A DNA stretch of 22,240 nucleotides from Atkinsonella hypoxylon (lineage: Eukaryota > Ascomycota > Sordariomycetes > Hypocreales > Clavicipitaceae). The notes beneath the pieces were generated by a model, which ran no database searches, was not told the DNA's origin, and saw nothing but the letters and a program-made list of their open reading frames with translations. The position numbers were made by a program, and so were the translations under genes. The stretch spans positions 1 through 22,240 of the forward strand of contig JFHB01000328.1 of assembly GCA_000729835.1 (NCBI GenBank). The letters run 5' to 3'. This document shows positions 10,601 to 21,400 of the stretch, one piece after another (position 1 is the first letter of the stretch; every line of letters begins with the position of its first letter).

Positions 10601-11493
10601 AACCTAATAAGTAAGATATATATTAACACCTAATATATACTACTTAATTATAGTTTTAAGTACCTTCTAAAAGCAAGATATAACCTTACTAGATAAGTAG
10701 AAGCGCGCTCTATATAGTATACTAATGTTGTAGCTATTTAGAAGTTCTTAATAAAACTAATTATATAATTTAAAGTCTTCTAATTTTTAGTTTTTAATAG
10801 AGAGCTAGAAATATATAGAAATCTTAAAAAAGTAGTTAAAGCTATTAAGATTAAAGGGATTAAGATATTAATATACAATCTAAAAGCTAATTTACCTATT
10901 AAAGCTAGTTATTAAACGCTTATATTTACCCTTTTAAAGATAGAAGGTTTAAATAAAAAGTAGTTTAAATTGCTAAATAAGGCACTATTAGCAGACTATA
11001 TAGCTATATAAGCGTTATATAGTAAATCTACTTTCTACTTAATTTACAGTTAAAAGCTTATTCTTCCTTTAGAAGTTAAATTTCCTACTTAAAGGTTAAT
11101 TAATTAGTTAGAAGTTTTAATAATATAGAATCTCTTTAAAGTAAGAGTTAAGATACTAGAATAAAAGAAAGTAAATATCTAGAAGGCTTATATAAAAGTC
11201 TTTATATTTAAGTAACGCTTAGCTAATTAAATAAACTAAAACTAAGAGGCATTATTGTAAAAGAAGAAAGATTAATTAGTCTTAAGAGATTTAGTCCTTA
11301 TATATAATATATAAAGAGTTATAGATATATTAATAAAGAAGAAGTTAGTAATATAATAGAATAGTTCTTTTAAAGTGTATAGCTAAGCAAAAGTTACTAG
11401 CGCCTACTGTTTAGAGACCCTAAATAGTATAGTGCTTAATAAGACTATTTCTAGGGATTACATTAAGAAGTTTAAGCTTAATCTAGAGAGCTA
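7700..11493 (+). pseudogene. Gypsy-1 pol remnant (PR-RT-RNase H-IN)
   Basis: It is in the same frame as gag. Protease: active-site region at about 7790-7860, read IDYS...NIITKDLIKELNL, where D-S-G has degraded to D-Y-S. RT: KIT..NAYILEGVKAFSEEF (about 8980-9043), then LP.GVTNSI..FI (about 9165-9205), and the catalytic box FLDN at 9254-9265 instead of FLDD. RNase H: EIILIVNISLKE..AVLI (about 9739-9790), with the catalytic Asp now Asn, and a later YRAIIYILKRL..YLYRVPFTLKTN. Integrase: a region ending VEARSI..TNVVAI (about 10699-10738), then YSKSTFYLIYS and LILPLEVKFPT (about 11018-11085), and a C-terminal DLVLIYN block (about 11291-11311). The order RT-RNase H-IN is that of Ty3/gypsy. It has dozens of stops and no detected frameshift, and is non-functional. 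Confidence 0.85.
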
Positions 11494-12997
11494 ATAGACT
11501 TTTACTACTAATAAATAGCTCTATACTCTACAATATACTGCTTAGTATAGCAAAAACACTAGCGACTTTAAGTAAGATACTAATAAATTACAACCTACTA
11601 ATGCCTAATATAATATATTAGATTAAATAGTTTCTAAGAACTATATATTGCAGCTATACTAAAAAGAGAATTTTAAGGATAATAACGCTAAAGTAGACCT
11701 TTTACTATAATATTATCTAAAGTATATAATAGAAGTTTATTTACTAATAATACTTAAAGAAAAGCATAGAAGCTATAAGGAGATTAATAATATTATTTAA
11801 TCTTAGCAATTTACCTATAACTTTACTAAGATATATAACTTATTGTAGCTTTTGCAAAAGCTAATACTATAGTCTCTATATCTTTAGCTTTAGAAAGAAA
11901 AGAGGTTAAGTTTATTTATTTATATATTTAAGACTAACTAAGATTTAATAATAGTATATTAAGATTATTTAAAGATTTAAAGCTAATTAGAATTAAGACT
12001 ATAAACCTAGATTAAATAGAATATATAAAAAGTTTTTAAAAACTACTAAAAATAAGTATAGTTCTATTCTATTTTAACTAAAGAGGCTACTTAGCCTTTA
12101 CCCTTTTTTTATTTTTTTTTTTTTATCTTTTAACTTAAGTAATTTACACTTAATCTTTTAGCAAAATTCTAGCAGTTCTAATGTTTAAAGGAAAGAGTAA
12201 GGAATATTAATTGCTATAAAGGGAGAAAGATCCTTATAAAGGACCTCCTAGAGCCTTAGAAGAATAAATAGTTAATCTACTTAGTCTTTACCCTAAAACG
12301 TTATAAAAGAAGCATTATAGTAAATCTAGCTGTAGTTACTATAACCTTTTATAAATTGCTACTTATAGCTTACAGCAGTAAAGCTACTCTAAATATAATT
12401 GCTATATAAGCTGCTATAGACATCCTTAAGAGAGGTATAGCTATAAAATAGAAAGTAGATATATTCTCTAAATAAGGTAACTGTTTAAAGATATATATTA
12501 GTGCAATAAGAGCAAAATACACTGTTCTTTTTACTAAAGAATAAGATTAAAAGGGCTTTATAGCGCTCTTAACAATTAGTAAGTATATAATAGAAATATC
12601 TATAAGAATAAGCTATCTTAGTTAGAATAAAGATAAAGTTCTTAATGTTTAATTCTAGTGCAACCTTACATAAAAGAGAGCTTTCTCTTATAGTACTATT
12701 AATAAACTAAGCCTTAAGATTCTAATTGCAAAAGAATTTAATAGCTCTTAGAGGTATATTAAGTATAGAACTCTATTAAAAAGTAACTTTAGTGTATATT
12801 AAATATCTATTAGCACTAATGTTATTATCTCTATAGACTTAAAGCTTAAAGGTAAATTTATACTAAGAAGTTAAGGTTTATTAGTATAATAAGAGAATAA
12901 AAGTATAATTAAAAGCTTTTTTATAAAAGACTTACTATATTAATAAGCGTTATTAAAGAAAAGATATCTATTTAACTATTCTAAGAGAGAGTAACTT
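11494..12997 (+). other. Unassigned ~1.5 kb between integrase and 3' LTR of Gypsy-1
   Basis: I recognise no domain. The stretch contains a T-run of about twenty bases broken by one A (12104-12124). From about 12200 to 12960 the gag-pol frame again gives runs such as AAIDILKRGIAIK and FIALLTISKYIIEISIRISYL with stop density like that of the gag-pol remnant, but other frames are about as open. It may be a decayed accessory reading frame, long 3' noncoding sequence, or another fragment inserted in Gypsy-1. Confidence 0.35.
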
Positions 12998-13021
12998 AAA
13001 AAGAAAGAGTAGTAAAAGGGA
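12998..13021 (+). promoter_or_regulatory. Candidate Gypsy-1 polypurine tract
   Basis: This is a purine run broken by a single T, ending in AAAAGGGA, about 33 bp before the start of the LTR homology at 13055. Since Copia-1 removed the first bases of the left LTR, the real LTR start plausibly lies just after this tract. Purine runs are common in this AT-rich sequence, so support is limited to position. Confidence 0.35.
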
Positions 13022-13054
13022 TTCTTTTACTAATAATATTCTATATATTTATAA

Positions 13055-13987
13055 GATCCTTATAGTTTTAAGGAAGCTTTTTAGCTATAATTAAATAATT
13101 AAAGGTGCTAATAAAGATAATAAGAAAGAAGCTATATAGAAAGGTAGTTATAAGAAGAAAGAAGAAAGATAAATATAATTAATTAAAGAGAATATTATAA
13201 ATTACTTAATAAGTTTATAGCTATTAAAGTTTTAGTATATATTTACTGTTAGCCTTTACTAAATTATAATAATTATAGATAGCTATTAACTAAGGATTTA
13301 TTAAGATAATACTAGCTATAATATAGCCTATATTTCTACTCTCTCTCTCTCTTTATTCCTTTATTCTTATAATATTTTTATTATAAGTACCTACTTAAGC
13401 TCTTTTTTACCTTTAATTTTTTAAAAGCTATTTAATCTTTACTACTAAAATAGAAAATAAATACTAAGAACCTATTTCTAAGACTAGCTTTAGAGTTATA
13501 TATAAGGGATAAATATATTACTTTAGAACGTTAAGGAACCTACTAATATACTATATTATAGTATAAGTCTATAAGCTAATTAGCAATTTCTTTTATATAG
13601 AAGAGCAAGATTAAGTAGATTTACCTCTTAAGAAGCTCTATAAGCGCTAGCTGCCTCTCTTTTAGTAACGTTTTAAGTAGCCTCCTTTTAGCCTACTACT
13701 TTATTAGAATTATAATTTAGATAACTTTAGGCTTATAGAGTTAATGTAGCCTAGCTAGAGTTTAGCAATCTAGTTTAATTATCTTAATAATATTTATAGC
13801 TTTCTAATAAAGTCCTTTAAGCAAGAGACTTATTGCAAATAGTTAGATTAATTCTAGCTTACTGCTATAGTAAGGATTATTACTTATAGGATTAAGCGTG
13901 CAGCAGTTATCTTTAAGGAGTCTTTTATAATTAATACAGAAGAGACAAACTAAAGTAAGATTATAAGACTTATAGGTTAAAAGGTAT
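13055..13987 (+). repeat. Gypsy-1 right (3') LTR segment, 933 bp
   Basis: It matches 3389-4321 with no net length difference. It is cut at 13987 by the inserted Copia-2 LTR; the last five bases, GGTAT, are also present at the same place in the left LTR, so they are Gypsy sequence and would be the Copia-2 target duplication. Both LTR copies have independent transitions, for example GCAG in the left copy against ATAG in the right. Confidence 0.85.
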
Positions 13988-14681
13988 TGTTGAAAATAAT
14001 AGGGACTACAGGACTAGATATCTAAGAGGGTAGTGGTCTCTTAGATTTAGCACCTGTAATTGCTCCTAGCAATTATCACGTAGTGGAAGCAGCAGCGGCC
14101 TAAATCAAGCTGTAGTGTATAGTACTAGATCAAGTAGAGGCAATAGATAACTGTAATAGTGGTATCTTTATATTGAGAGCGCTGTAACGAACAGTGAGGG
14201 TAGGATCTCGAATCTTTCCAGTCCCTTATAGACCCTCTAACTATATTAGCGGGCTGTAGTCGCTAGAAGGGGCTTGTAGGCTACTTTATAATTTCTGCAA
14301 AAAGATTTACTATATAAAAACAAAAAAATCGACTTACGGCTATACAAACGAGACGCCTATATGCACAATTTAACAAATTCCACTAATAATAAGTAACCCT
14401 TATAAGCAACTCTATCTAACAATTATACTATTAAATAGCCCTAATTCTTAGCTTTTAAATAGTATACTTCTTGAATTTCTACTATTGCTAGTTGTAGAGA
14501 AAATCGCAGTTAAAGTTAACTATAGGTTAGGCAACTTTACCTTAGTTAATTCTAGATGTTTTACATCTAGTAACAGCGATATCTCTACTAAAAATTAACG
14601 CAACAAGACCTAATAAGGGTCACGTAATAGAGCAACTAGTAGGCATAAAAATAGGCTATATAGGGTAGCTTATTTTTAAAA
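13988..14681 (-). repeat. Copia-2 3' LTR (694 bp)
   Basis: On the minus strand it starts TTTTAAAAATAAG, where Copia-1 has TGTT (a G-to-T change at its second base), and ends TTATTTTCAACA, preserving the terminal AACA. It aligns end to end with 2684-3388; a deletion of about 10 bp near its 5' end accounts for most of the length difference. The hairpins at 14552-14570 and in the AATTGCT region are retained. Confidence 0.9.
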
Positions 14682-14689
14682 CTCCCTCT
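14682..14689 (-). promoter_or_regulatory. Copia-2 polypurine tract
   Basis: CTCCCTCT on the plus strand, that is AGAGGGAG on the minus strand, directly abuts the LTR exactly as in Copia-1. Confidence 0.8.
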
Positions 14690-14893
14690 AGAAATGTAAG
14701 AAGTAACTAGTTCTATAAGTAACTTAGCTCCTTTAAAGGATATCTAAGTTAGAATTAACCAACGAAATACAGTACTAATAACAGAAATAAATAATATAAC
14801 TAATTCCAGCAATTCTAGAGTAGTTATAGTTAAATATAACTAGTTATTGTTAATTGTTTTTGTTGTTTTCGATTTTTTAAGTGTTTTGTTGCT

Positions 14894-16945
14894 TTTATAA
14901 GCTAGCTAGAAAGCTCTAGTAACTTAATAAATTGTTAATGCTTTTAAATAGCAAGAGGCTTAGTTAGGCTATCTGCTAGCATCTAATTCGTATTAATATA
15001 ACTAACCTTAGCTATACCTTTACGAATCTTTTCCCTAATGTAGTTAAACTTTAAAAGGGTATGCTTAGTCCTACTATACAACATTAAGTTGTAAGCAGTA
15101 ACTATAGCGCCTTAATTATTACACCTAATAGGAATAGAAGGGGTTAAAGGTAGCTTTATCTCCTTAAAAAGGCTGTAGAGCCACTCTAATTCCCTTATAG
15201 CTTTAGATAATGCATTAGATTCTACTTCTAATGTGGAAAGAGCAATAGTACTAGCTTTCTTTAATTTCTAGCTAATAGGTCTACTAGCTAGCTTATATAG
15301 ATAAGTATAGGTTGATTTAGAAGAGGTTTTATTACCGGCAAAATCGCTATTGCAATAACTAAGGAGGGTCTTTAAGACTTCTTTACAACTAATAGTAGTA
15401 TTAGAAGACTTTTTAGAGGAAAACCCTGCTAAAGAGTGTGGGCTAGAACGCTTATAAACGATAGTAAAGCTTCTAGTACTACTTAAGTACTAAAGGAGGT
15501 GCTTAGAGGCGTTTAGATGCTCTATATAGGGCTTGGCTAGGAATATTGATAGCCACTGAACGGAAAAAGCAATATTAGCCCTAGTTAGCAACATAAGGTA
15601 CATTATAGTGCCTATTATGCTCTAATAAAGCTTATAATTAGATTTTAAGAGAGGTTTTGTAACTAGTTGCTTTAGGATTCCCGGCTGTATAGGGATAGAA
15701 GCTAGCTTAGCATCTAGTATATTAAATCTTTCTAGGGCTTTAAGGATGTATTAAGATTAATGGATTTTAATAGACCTTTTAGACCTATTACAGGTGATTT
15801 AAACGCCTAGGAAGAATTCTGCTAGTCCTCTATCTTCTATTAGATAAGCTTAATTTAGTAGCTTTTTAAGCTTATTAATATATCGTAAATCAGGCCTAAT
15901 TAGAAGACAGTTATCTACATAAGTAGCAATATATATAGATATAGCTGGGTTATAAAAGACTGCTGGGTCTGATATAAGAGGTTTAAATCTATGCTTTTAA
16001 AGTAATTCTATTAGAATTTGCTGCTATTCTCTAGGACTTTGCTTTAAACTATAGAGGGATTTTTCTAGCTTAATTACTTACTCTTTAGAGGGCTTATAAT
16101 TACAGCTTTTTAGTAGCTTAGCTACTGATGGCGATGCTTACTCTGCAAATTCAACGAATCCATCTAGGATTTCCATATAAATAGCTTCTTTTAGCTTACT
16201 ATTTAAAAACGCTCCTATAAAATCGATTTACTCAACTTCTTAGTTATTAAAAGCTGCAAGAGCTAATAATATACGCTAGCTAGAAGGAATACTAGTTGCA
16301 GTAAAGGTCTCTAGATAGTCTTGACCTTCTATTTGCATAAATCCCTTAGCAACAAGGCAGGCCTTATATTTAATAGAATTATTTTCTTTATCCTTTTTAA
16401 GCCTATAAATAAGCCTATTCTTTAGAACTCTTTAGCCCTTAGGTACTTAGTCTTTCCCTATAAATTTAAAGGTTCCAGCAGCTAATAGCTGCTTAAATTC
16501 GCTATAGGTAGCTTCTATCTAATGCTGCTTAGCAGAGCTTTTTAGGGCTTACTTCCACGTATTAGGAAGTTTATCCTTATTACTATTAGAAGTAATAGCT
16601 GCTTTAGTCCTTGCCTTAAAGCATAGATCCTTGATTAAGAAAAATATGTCTCTATCTAAATCTATAGCATCAGCATCAATAGATTCAGCTTCAGCTTCTA
16701 TAGGTTCTATATTAGCCTAAGGGGCTTCTATAGATATAGGGGCTTTAGGGGCCTCTACAGCTTCTATAGGGTTGCTTGGTAGAAGAGCTTAATCTACAGG
16801 TTCTAGTGGATGATTCGGCACATCCAGATGACTAGGATAAGGATACTTAGGAGTATAATTATCCACTAATTGCTGGTTATCGATTTCTCCCTCTAAAGGA
16901 TTATCTATGTTATGGACTTAAGCCTTAGGCTCGGGTCTTTCAGTA
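14894..16945 (-). pseudogene. Copia-2 pol remnant (linker, RT, RNase H)
   Basis: The minus-strand frame gives the same protein as Copia-1. The linker starts near ERPEPKA and reaches DNPLEGEIDNQQL (about 16857-16905). RT blocks KACLVAKGF with YLETF follow, and the catalytic box is YVDN (GAT AAC at 15910-15915). RNase H has CNSDFAGNK and ALSTLE, and ends with ADSLTKPL (about 14953-14976). Most stop codons fall at the same residues as in Copia-1. One informative difference is the Trp codon at 15553-15555 (TGG on the minus strand), which is TAG at 1781-1783 in Copia-1. The copy also has one extra codon in the variable stretch before VAKLLKSCNY. It is non-functional. Confidence 0.88.
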
Positions 16946-17300
16946 GAGGGAGGACAGCAGGAGAGGGATAAAGATCTATATAGGTAAAGGGAGAGAAGCA
17001 AGCTATATTTATCTAGGGGTTAGCTAGACTTTACTAGGCTTTAGAGAGAGAACCTTAGCTATAGAGTATATACTAAAAGAGGCTCTTAAGGGGATAGACC
17101 TACCTCTAAATATATAGTATAGAAGTATAAAGAGGCTTTTAGTTCCTTCTCTCTTCCCTCTTTTCTCCCTATAATTATAGTTCTTATTATAGACGCTAGT
17201 TAGTAGTAGCTTTTAGGTTAGTCTATTATATACTATAATTATTCTATAGATAAAACACTAGTAAGAATAATGTTATTTAGTTATAGCAATAAGGGCTTAG
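16946..17300 (+). other. Copia-2/Gypsy-2 junction, probable Gypsy-2 leader or partial LTR
   Basis: There is no recognisable coding sequence. It contains purine-rich stretches (AGGGAGAGAAG near 17000), pyrimidine-rich stretches (TTCCTTCTCTCTTCCC near 17143) and AT-rich dyads, in the place where the 5' LTR and leader of Gypsy-2 should be. A second copy of this LTR is not in the window, so its limits cannot be set. Confidence 0.4.
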
Positions 17301-18400
17301 CTAGCTAGCTTAAGTACCCTTTTAACCTCTATAGAGAGGTAGAGAAAAGTACAGTAGAAATTAGCTAAAAAGCAGCAGAAATTATAGCACTTTATAAGTT
17401 AGTTAAGAGCTAATCCCTATAAATAAAGAAACTATAACGCTTTATAATAGACTATATATAGATAAAGAAGTAGCTTTAAGCTGCAGTAAATTAGCAGCTA
17501 GAGGAACCTAAATAAAAGCCTCTACCTATAGTAAACCCTTATAATAGAAATAAATAGAGCTTTTAGGCCTAATAGATAGTAATTACCTAAAAGCTCTAGG
17601 CTAATAGCGCCTTTATAGGCACAATATAGAACTAATAGTACTATTTATACTAAAGCTTATTACTTAAGGTTTAGTAAAGAGTAGCTGCCTATTATAAGGT
17701 AGGTAAAGTAAGGGAATATAATATATAGGGATTTCTTAATTACTTAAAATTAGTCTTTATAGATTCTTACTAGTAAAACTAAGCTTTAATTAAGCTTAAT
17801 TAGCTTTAATAAGGTAGTAATAAGTAATTTATAGAATTCTACATTTATTTTAAAGAGAAAATCGCGTTAGTAAGAGGGGCTAACTAGAATAATAGCGTAA
17901 AGTTAGCTAAGTTATAAATAGTGCTTAATAAGGAAATAAAGGATTATAGTATAAAAAGAGATATTCTATATTATAACTACCTTTAGGCAGTAAAGCGCTA
18001 CTATAGTATTACACTAAATCTTAAGTTATATTATATTAAGGAATAGTACTAGTAGAAATATAGCTTTAGCTTTAAAGGGCCTTAGAATAGTAACACTAAA
18101 ATAACTAAAGTTAATACTATAGAAACCTAATAGAAATAGAAAAAGAGCGTAAAGAAATCTAGAGTAAAATAACTAAATAAGAATACCTTATAAGTAAAGT
18201 AGGTATTTAAGGCTAAACTTAAGAAATACTATTAAGAGAGGTAATACCTTTAATATAGGTTATTTTAATACTATATTTAAGGATATAGATTATAACTAGT
18301 AGAATATAAGCTAGAATTAACTAGTGTATAAGTAGTAGCTATAAACAATATATAGAAAAAGAACTCTAATAAGTTAGAAAAAAGCTTACCTTTAGCCTTA
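17300..18400 (+). pseudogene. Gypsy-2 gag remnant
   Basis: In frame 2 there is a Lys/Gln/Glu-rich stretch likely to form a coiled coil (about 17342-17520), then a capsid-like core: GFLNYLKLVF (about 17729-17760), FIEFYIYFKEKIALVRGA (about 17828-17881) and LNKEIKDYSIKRDILYYNYL (about 17930-17985). This matches the layout of fungal gypsy Gag (L..L.QG....F...F......L..........F..GLN.E). A Cys-His knuckle is expected near 18240-18300 but is too eroded to identify. Stops are numerous; the start is not determinable because ATG codons are lost. Confidence 0.65.
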
Positions 18401-18479
18401 AGCTTAGTATAGAGGTAAAAGCAATATAGATAATATAATAACTCTTACTTAGTAAGCAGCTAAAAGAAGAATATAGAGA

Positions 18480-21400
18480 GATAACTAAGAAAATAGATAT
18501 ATTACTGTTCTTTATCTCTATACTCTTTAACTAACTATTGTTCTATAATATATAGATAGATAGTAGGTATAACTACTTTACTGCAATAAGTAAGAGTTTA
18601 ATATAATACCTTAGCCTAAAGTAAGTTTTATTACTATATAAAAGGATAGTGTAAATAGCAGTAGAGGTTAAATAGTAGTTCTATAATAGCTACTAAAGAA
18701 GCGCCTTAATTACTTCTTTAGTTTACTTATAAGTAAATATTAATAGCTAGGTCTTCCTAGTAGTAGCCTATATAATCCTAGGCTTAACCTAAAATTATAT
18801 CTTTAGGAGTTTATAGTTAGCTTATAATAGAGTTATCCTTAACGCTACTAGCTAAAGCTTATTAATAGGTAAGGCTAAGGGCTTTATAATTTAAGTAGTA
18901 GGCTCTTAGAGCGTTAAGAACCTAATAAGACTAATGTTAGTAGTAGTTTATAGCGCTCTAATAAAATAAAGTAAGAGCTAAAAGGTTATTATATATTTTA
19001 TTGCTATAAGCCTTTAGGAAATTACCTCTATATTATTATTATAAATCTCTCTAGAAGGTTTTAGTCTATTAATGCTACTACTTAAATTAAAGAATTTTTA
19101 TAATCTTTTTAAAGAAGAGAAAGCCTAAGGCCTTCTACTATATAAAGAAGGGCTAGATTACTATATTAGGCTAAAACAGCAGCTAAATAGCTCCTTACTA
19201 TTACTACTATAGGCTTTACTATACAATATACTATAGAACTATTTATTAGAAATTAGAAGGTAGGTAATAAACTTAATAGATAAAGGGTAGATTTAAGCTA
19301 GCTTCTTTTTAGCAGTAGTATCTATTCTTTTAGCTAAAAAGCTAAGTAAAGGTTAGTAATTCTATATTAATTATTAAGCCCTTAATAAAATTATAGAATA
19401 GAACTATTACTTTTTTCCCTTAATAAAAGAGACACTTAAGTTATTATTAAAGGTATATTAGTTTACTAAGCTAAATATATAGTTAGCTTTCTATAGAATC
19501 TAGATAGTAAACAGTAAAGAGCACCTTATAGCGTTTTATACCTAGTTTAGCCTCTTTAAATAGCTAGTTTACCCCTTTAGGTTAATAAAGGCTTTAGCTA
19601 TATTTTAATAATATATTAATAGTGCACTAGAAAAGGCCCTTAGGGATTATATAATTGCTTATTTAAATAATGTTCTTATTTATATAGAGAGTTCTAGGAA
19701 AAACTATATATATAAGGTATAAAGAATCTTAGAAAAGTTATAGCTAATAGAGCTGCACTTAAATCTTAAGAAATACTGCTTTACTATAACTAAAGTTAAA
19801 TACCTTAGCTTTATAGTAGTAGTAAGAAGAAAGATACACCTAAATCTAGAGAAAATTATAGCTATTTAGAAGTAGTAAGCTTCTACTAAGTTATAAAAGG
19901 TATAAAGCTTCCTTAGATTTATAAACTTTTACTGTAACTTTATATTAAATTTCTTAGATATTATAGAGCCTTTAGTTAACTTAATAAAGAAAGAAGTTCT
20001 ATTTTAGTAAATAGAGAAATATAAGAGATTATTTATAAAGCTTAAGGAAGCTTTTACCTTATACTTAATCTTAGCTTAGTAGAACTCTAAGAAGAATATA
20101 GTAGTAAAGGCTAATTACTTAAAAGAGGCCCTTAGTAGCTGTTTATTCTAATATAATAAAGCTAGTGTACTCTAGCTTATAGTATACTATTTAGCGAGGT
20201 TATCTTTAGCTTAATGTAACTATACTATTTATAATAAGAAGCTTTTAGTAATAATATTTTACCTTAAAGCCTAAGTAGTAAAGTTATAGAAAGTAGTATA
20301 CCTCTTTATAATTCTTACTAACTATAAGAATCTAGAATACTTTATATCTCTATAAGAGATCTTTAAGCGTTAAGCTAGGTAGGTAGAGCTTCTCTCTCTC
20401 TTTAACTACTATCTATAATACTGCTTAGGGCTATAGGTAGAGCAGCTAAATATATTATTATAATAAGAGTAGAATTAAGAGAGAGTAATACTGTAGATAG
20501 ACTAGATTCTTTAGCCTCTCTTTATTAGCTATTTTAGCACTCTCTATAGAGATAAGGAGAAGAAGAAGGTTATAGAAAATATTGCAGTAAAAACAGCTAG
20601 TAAAGTAACGCTAAGAAGTTAACTAGCTAAGGCTTTATAGGTATTAGCTAGAATAATACTATTTCTAAATAAATACTTATAGAGCTTATAGAACTAAGGA
20701 GTATAAAAAGACCTAGTATACCTAATAAGGTTAAATATAGTTTAAAAGGGAGAGAGAAGGTTTCTATTAAAGGTAAAAATATAAGAATAAATTATAGACT
20801 ATACCCTTAATATATAAAGGGCGTTAGTTTACTAGAGCTACCTTTAGGTCCTTAAGTATAAGCTATTAACTACTATACTAATATATAGAATATATAAGTT
20901 GCTAATATTAGGCTACTTAGGATAAAATACTATATTTTAAGCATTAATATATAACTACTACTAGAATAGGCTATTTTAAGATATTACTTAATACGTTTAA
21001 AACTGCTACTATTATAGTAGCTAAAAGAGTAGGAGGTTATAGTAAGGCCTATTATAACCTATTCTAGCGCTAAATAGATATTAGTTATAGATTTCTATAG
21101 ATTTTATAATAGATTTACTAGCGCTAAGCTAAGCTATACTCTCTTACTTAATAGTTATTACTAACTAACTTTTAAAGTATATATAGTTAGAAGTAATAAC
21201 CTCTATAGAGGTAGAGAAATACACTTTATAGTTTAAGTATTATTAGTAGTAGTTCTATAGGTTCTTAAAATAAATTATCTTTAACTATAGTTTAAACTAG
21301 TTAAGTACGTTTTAAACTACTCTTTATTGCCTTATTAGGATTAAATAATTACTATTTACTTCTTACTACCTATAAATAAACAGTAAAATAGAGAGAGTTA

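Larger units (their letters stand above)
3389..13987 (+). mobile_element. Gypsy-1: nearly complete Ty3/gypsy retrotransposon
   Basis: It is bounded by two direct repeats (LTR segments of exactly 933 bp) and holds, in the order expected of Ty3/gypsy (Metaviridae-type) elements, gag with a CCHC knuckle, aspartic protease, RT, RNase H and integrase. Both outer LTR edges were cut by Copia insertions, so the true LTR termini and the target-site duplication are not recoverable here. Gag, protease, RT and integrase all lie in one reading frame (codon starts at 2 modulo 3), implying a single gag-pol polyprotein. It is the most heavily mutated part of the window: in a hand check of 7501-8040, none of eleven surviving CpA/TpG sites was TCA, CCA, TGA or TGG. 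Confidence 0.9.
13988..16945 (-). mobile_element. Copia-2: 5'-truncated Ty1/copia retrotransposon, minus strand
   Basis: It is the same family as Copia-1 in inverted orientation. It has a 3' LTR (13988-14681), a polypurine tract, RNase H, RT and linker, then stops near 16945, where Gypsy-2 sequence begins. As in Copia-1, the 5' LTR, gag and integrase are missing, and the break falls just upstream of the same linker residues (DNPLEGEID). It sits in the right LTR of Gypsy-1. Confidence 0.85.
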
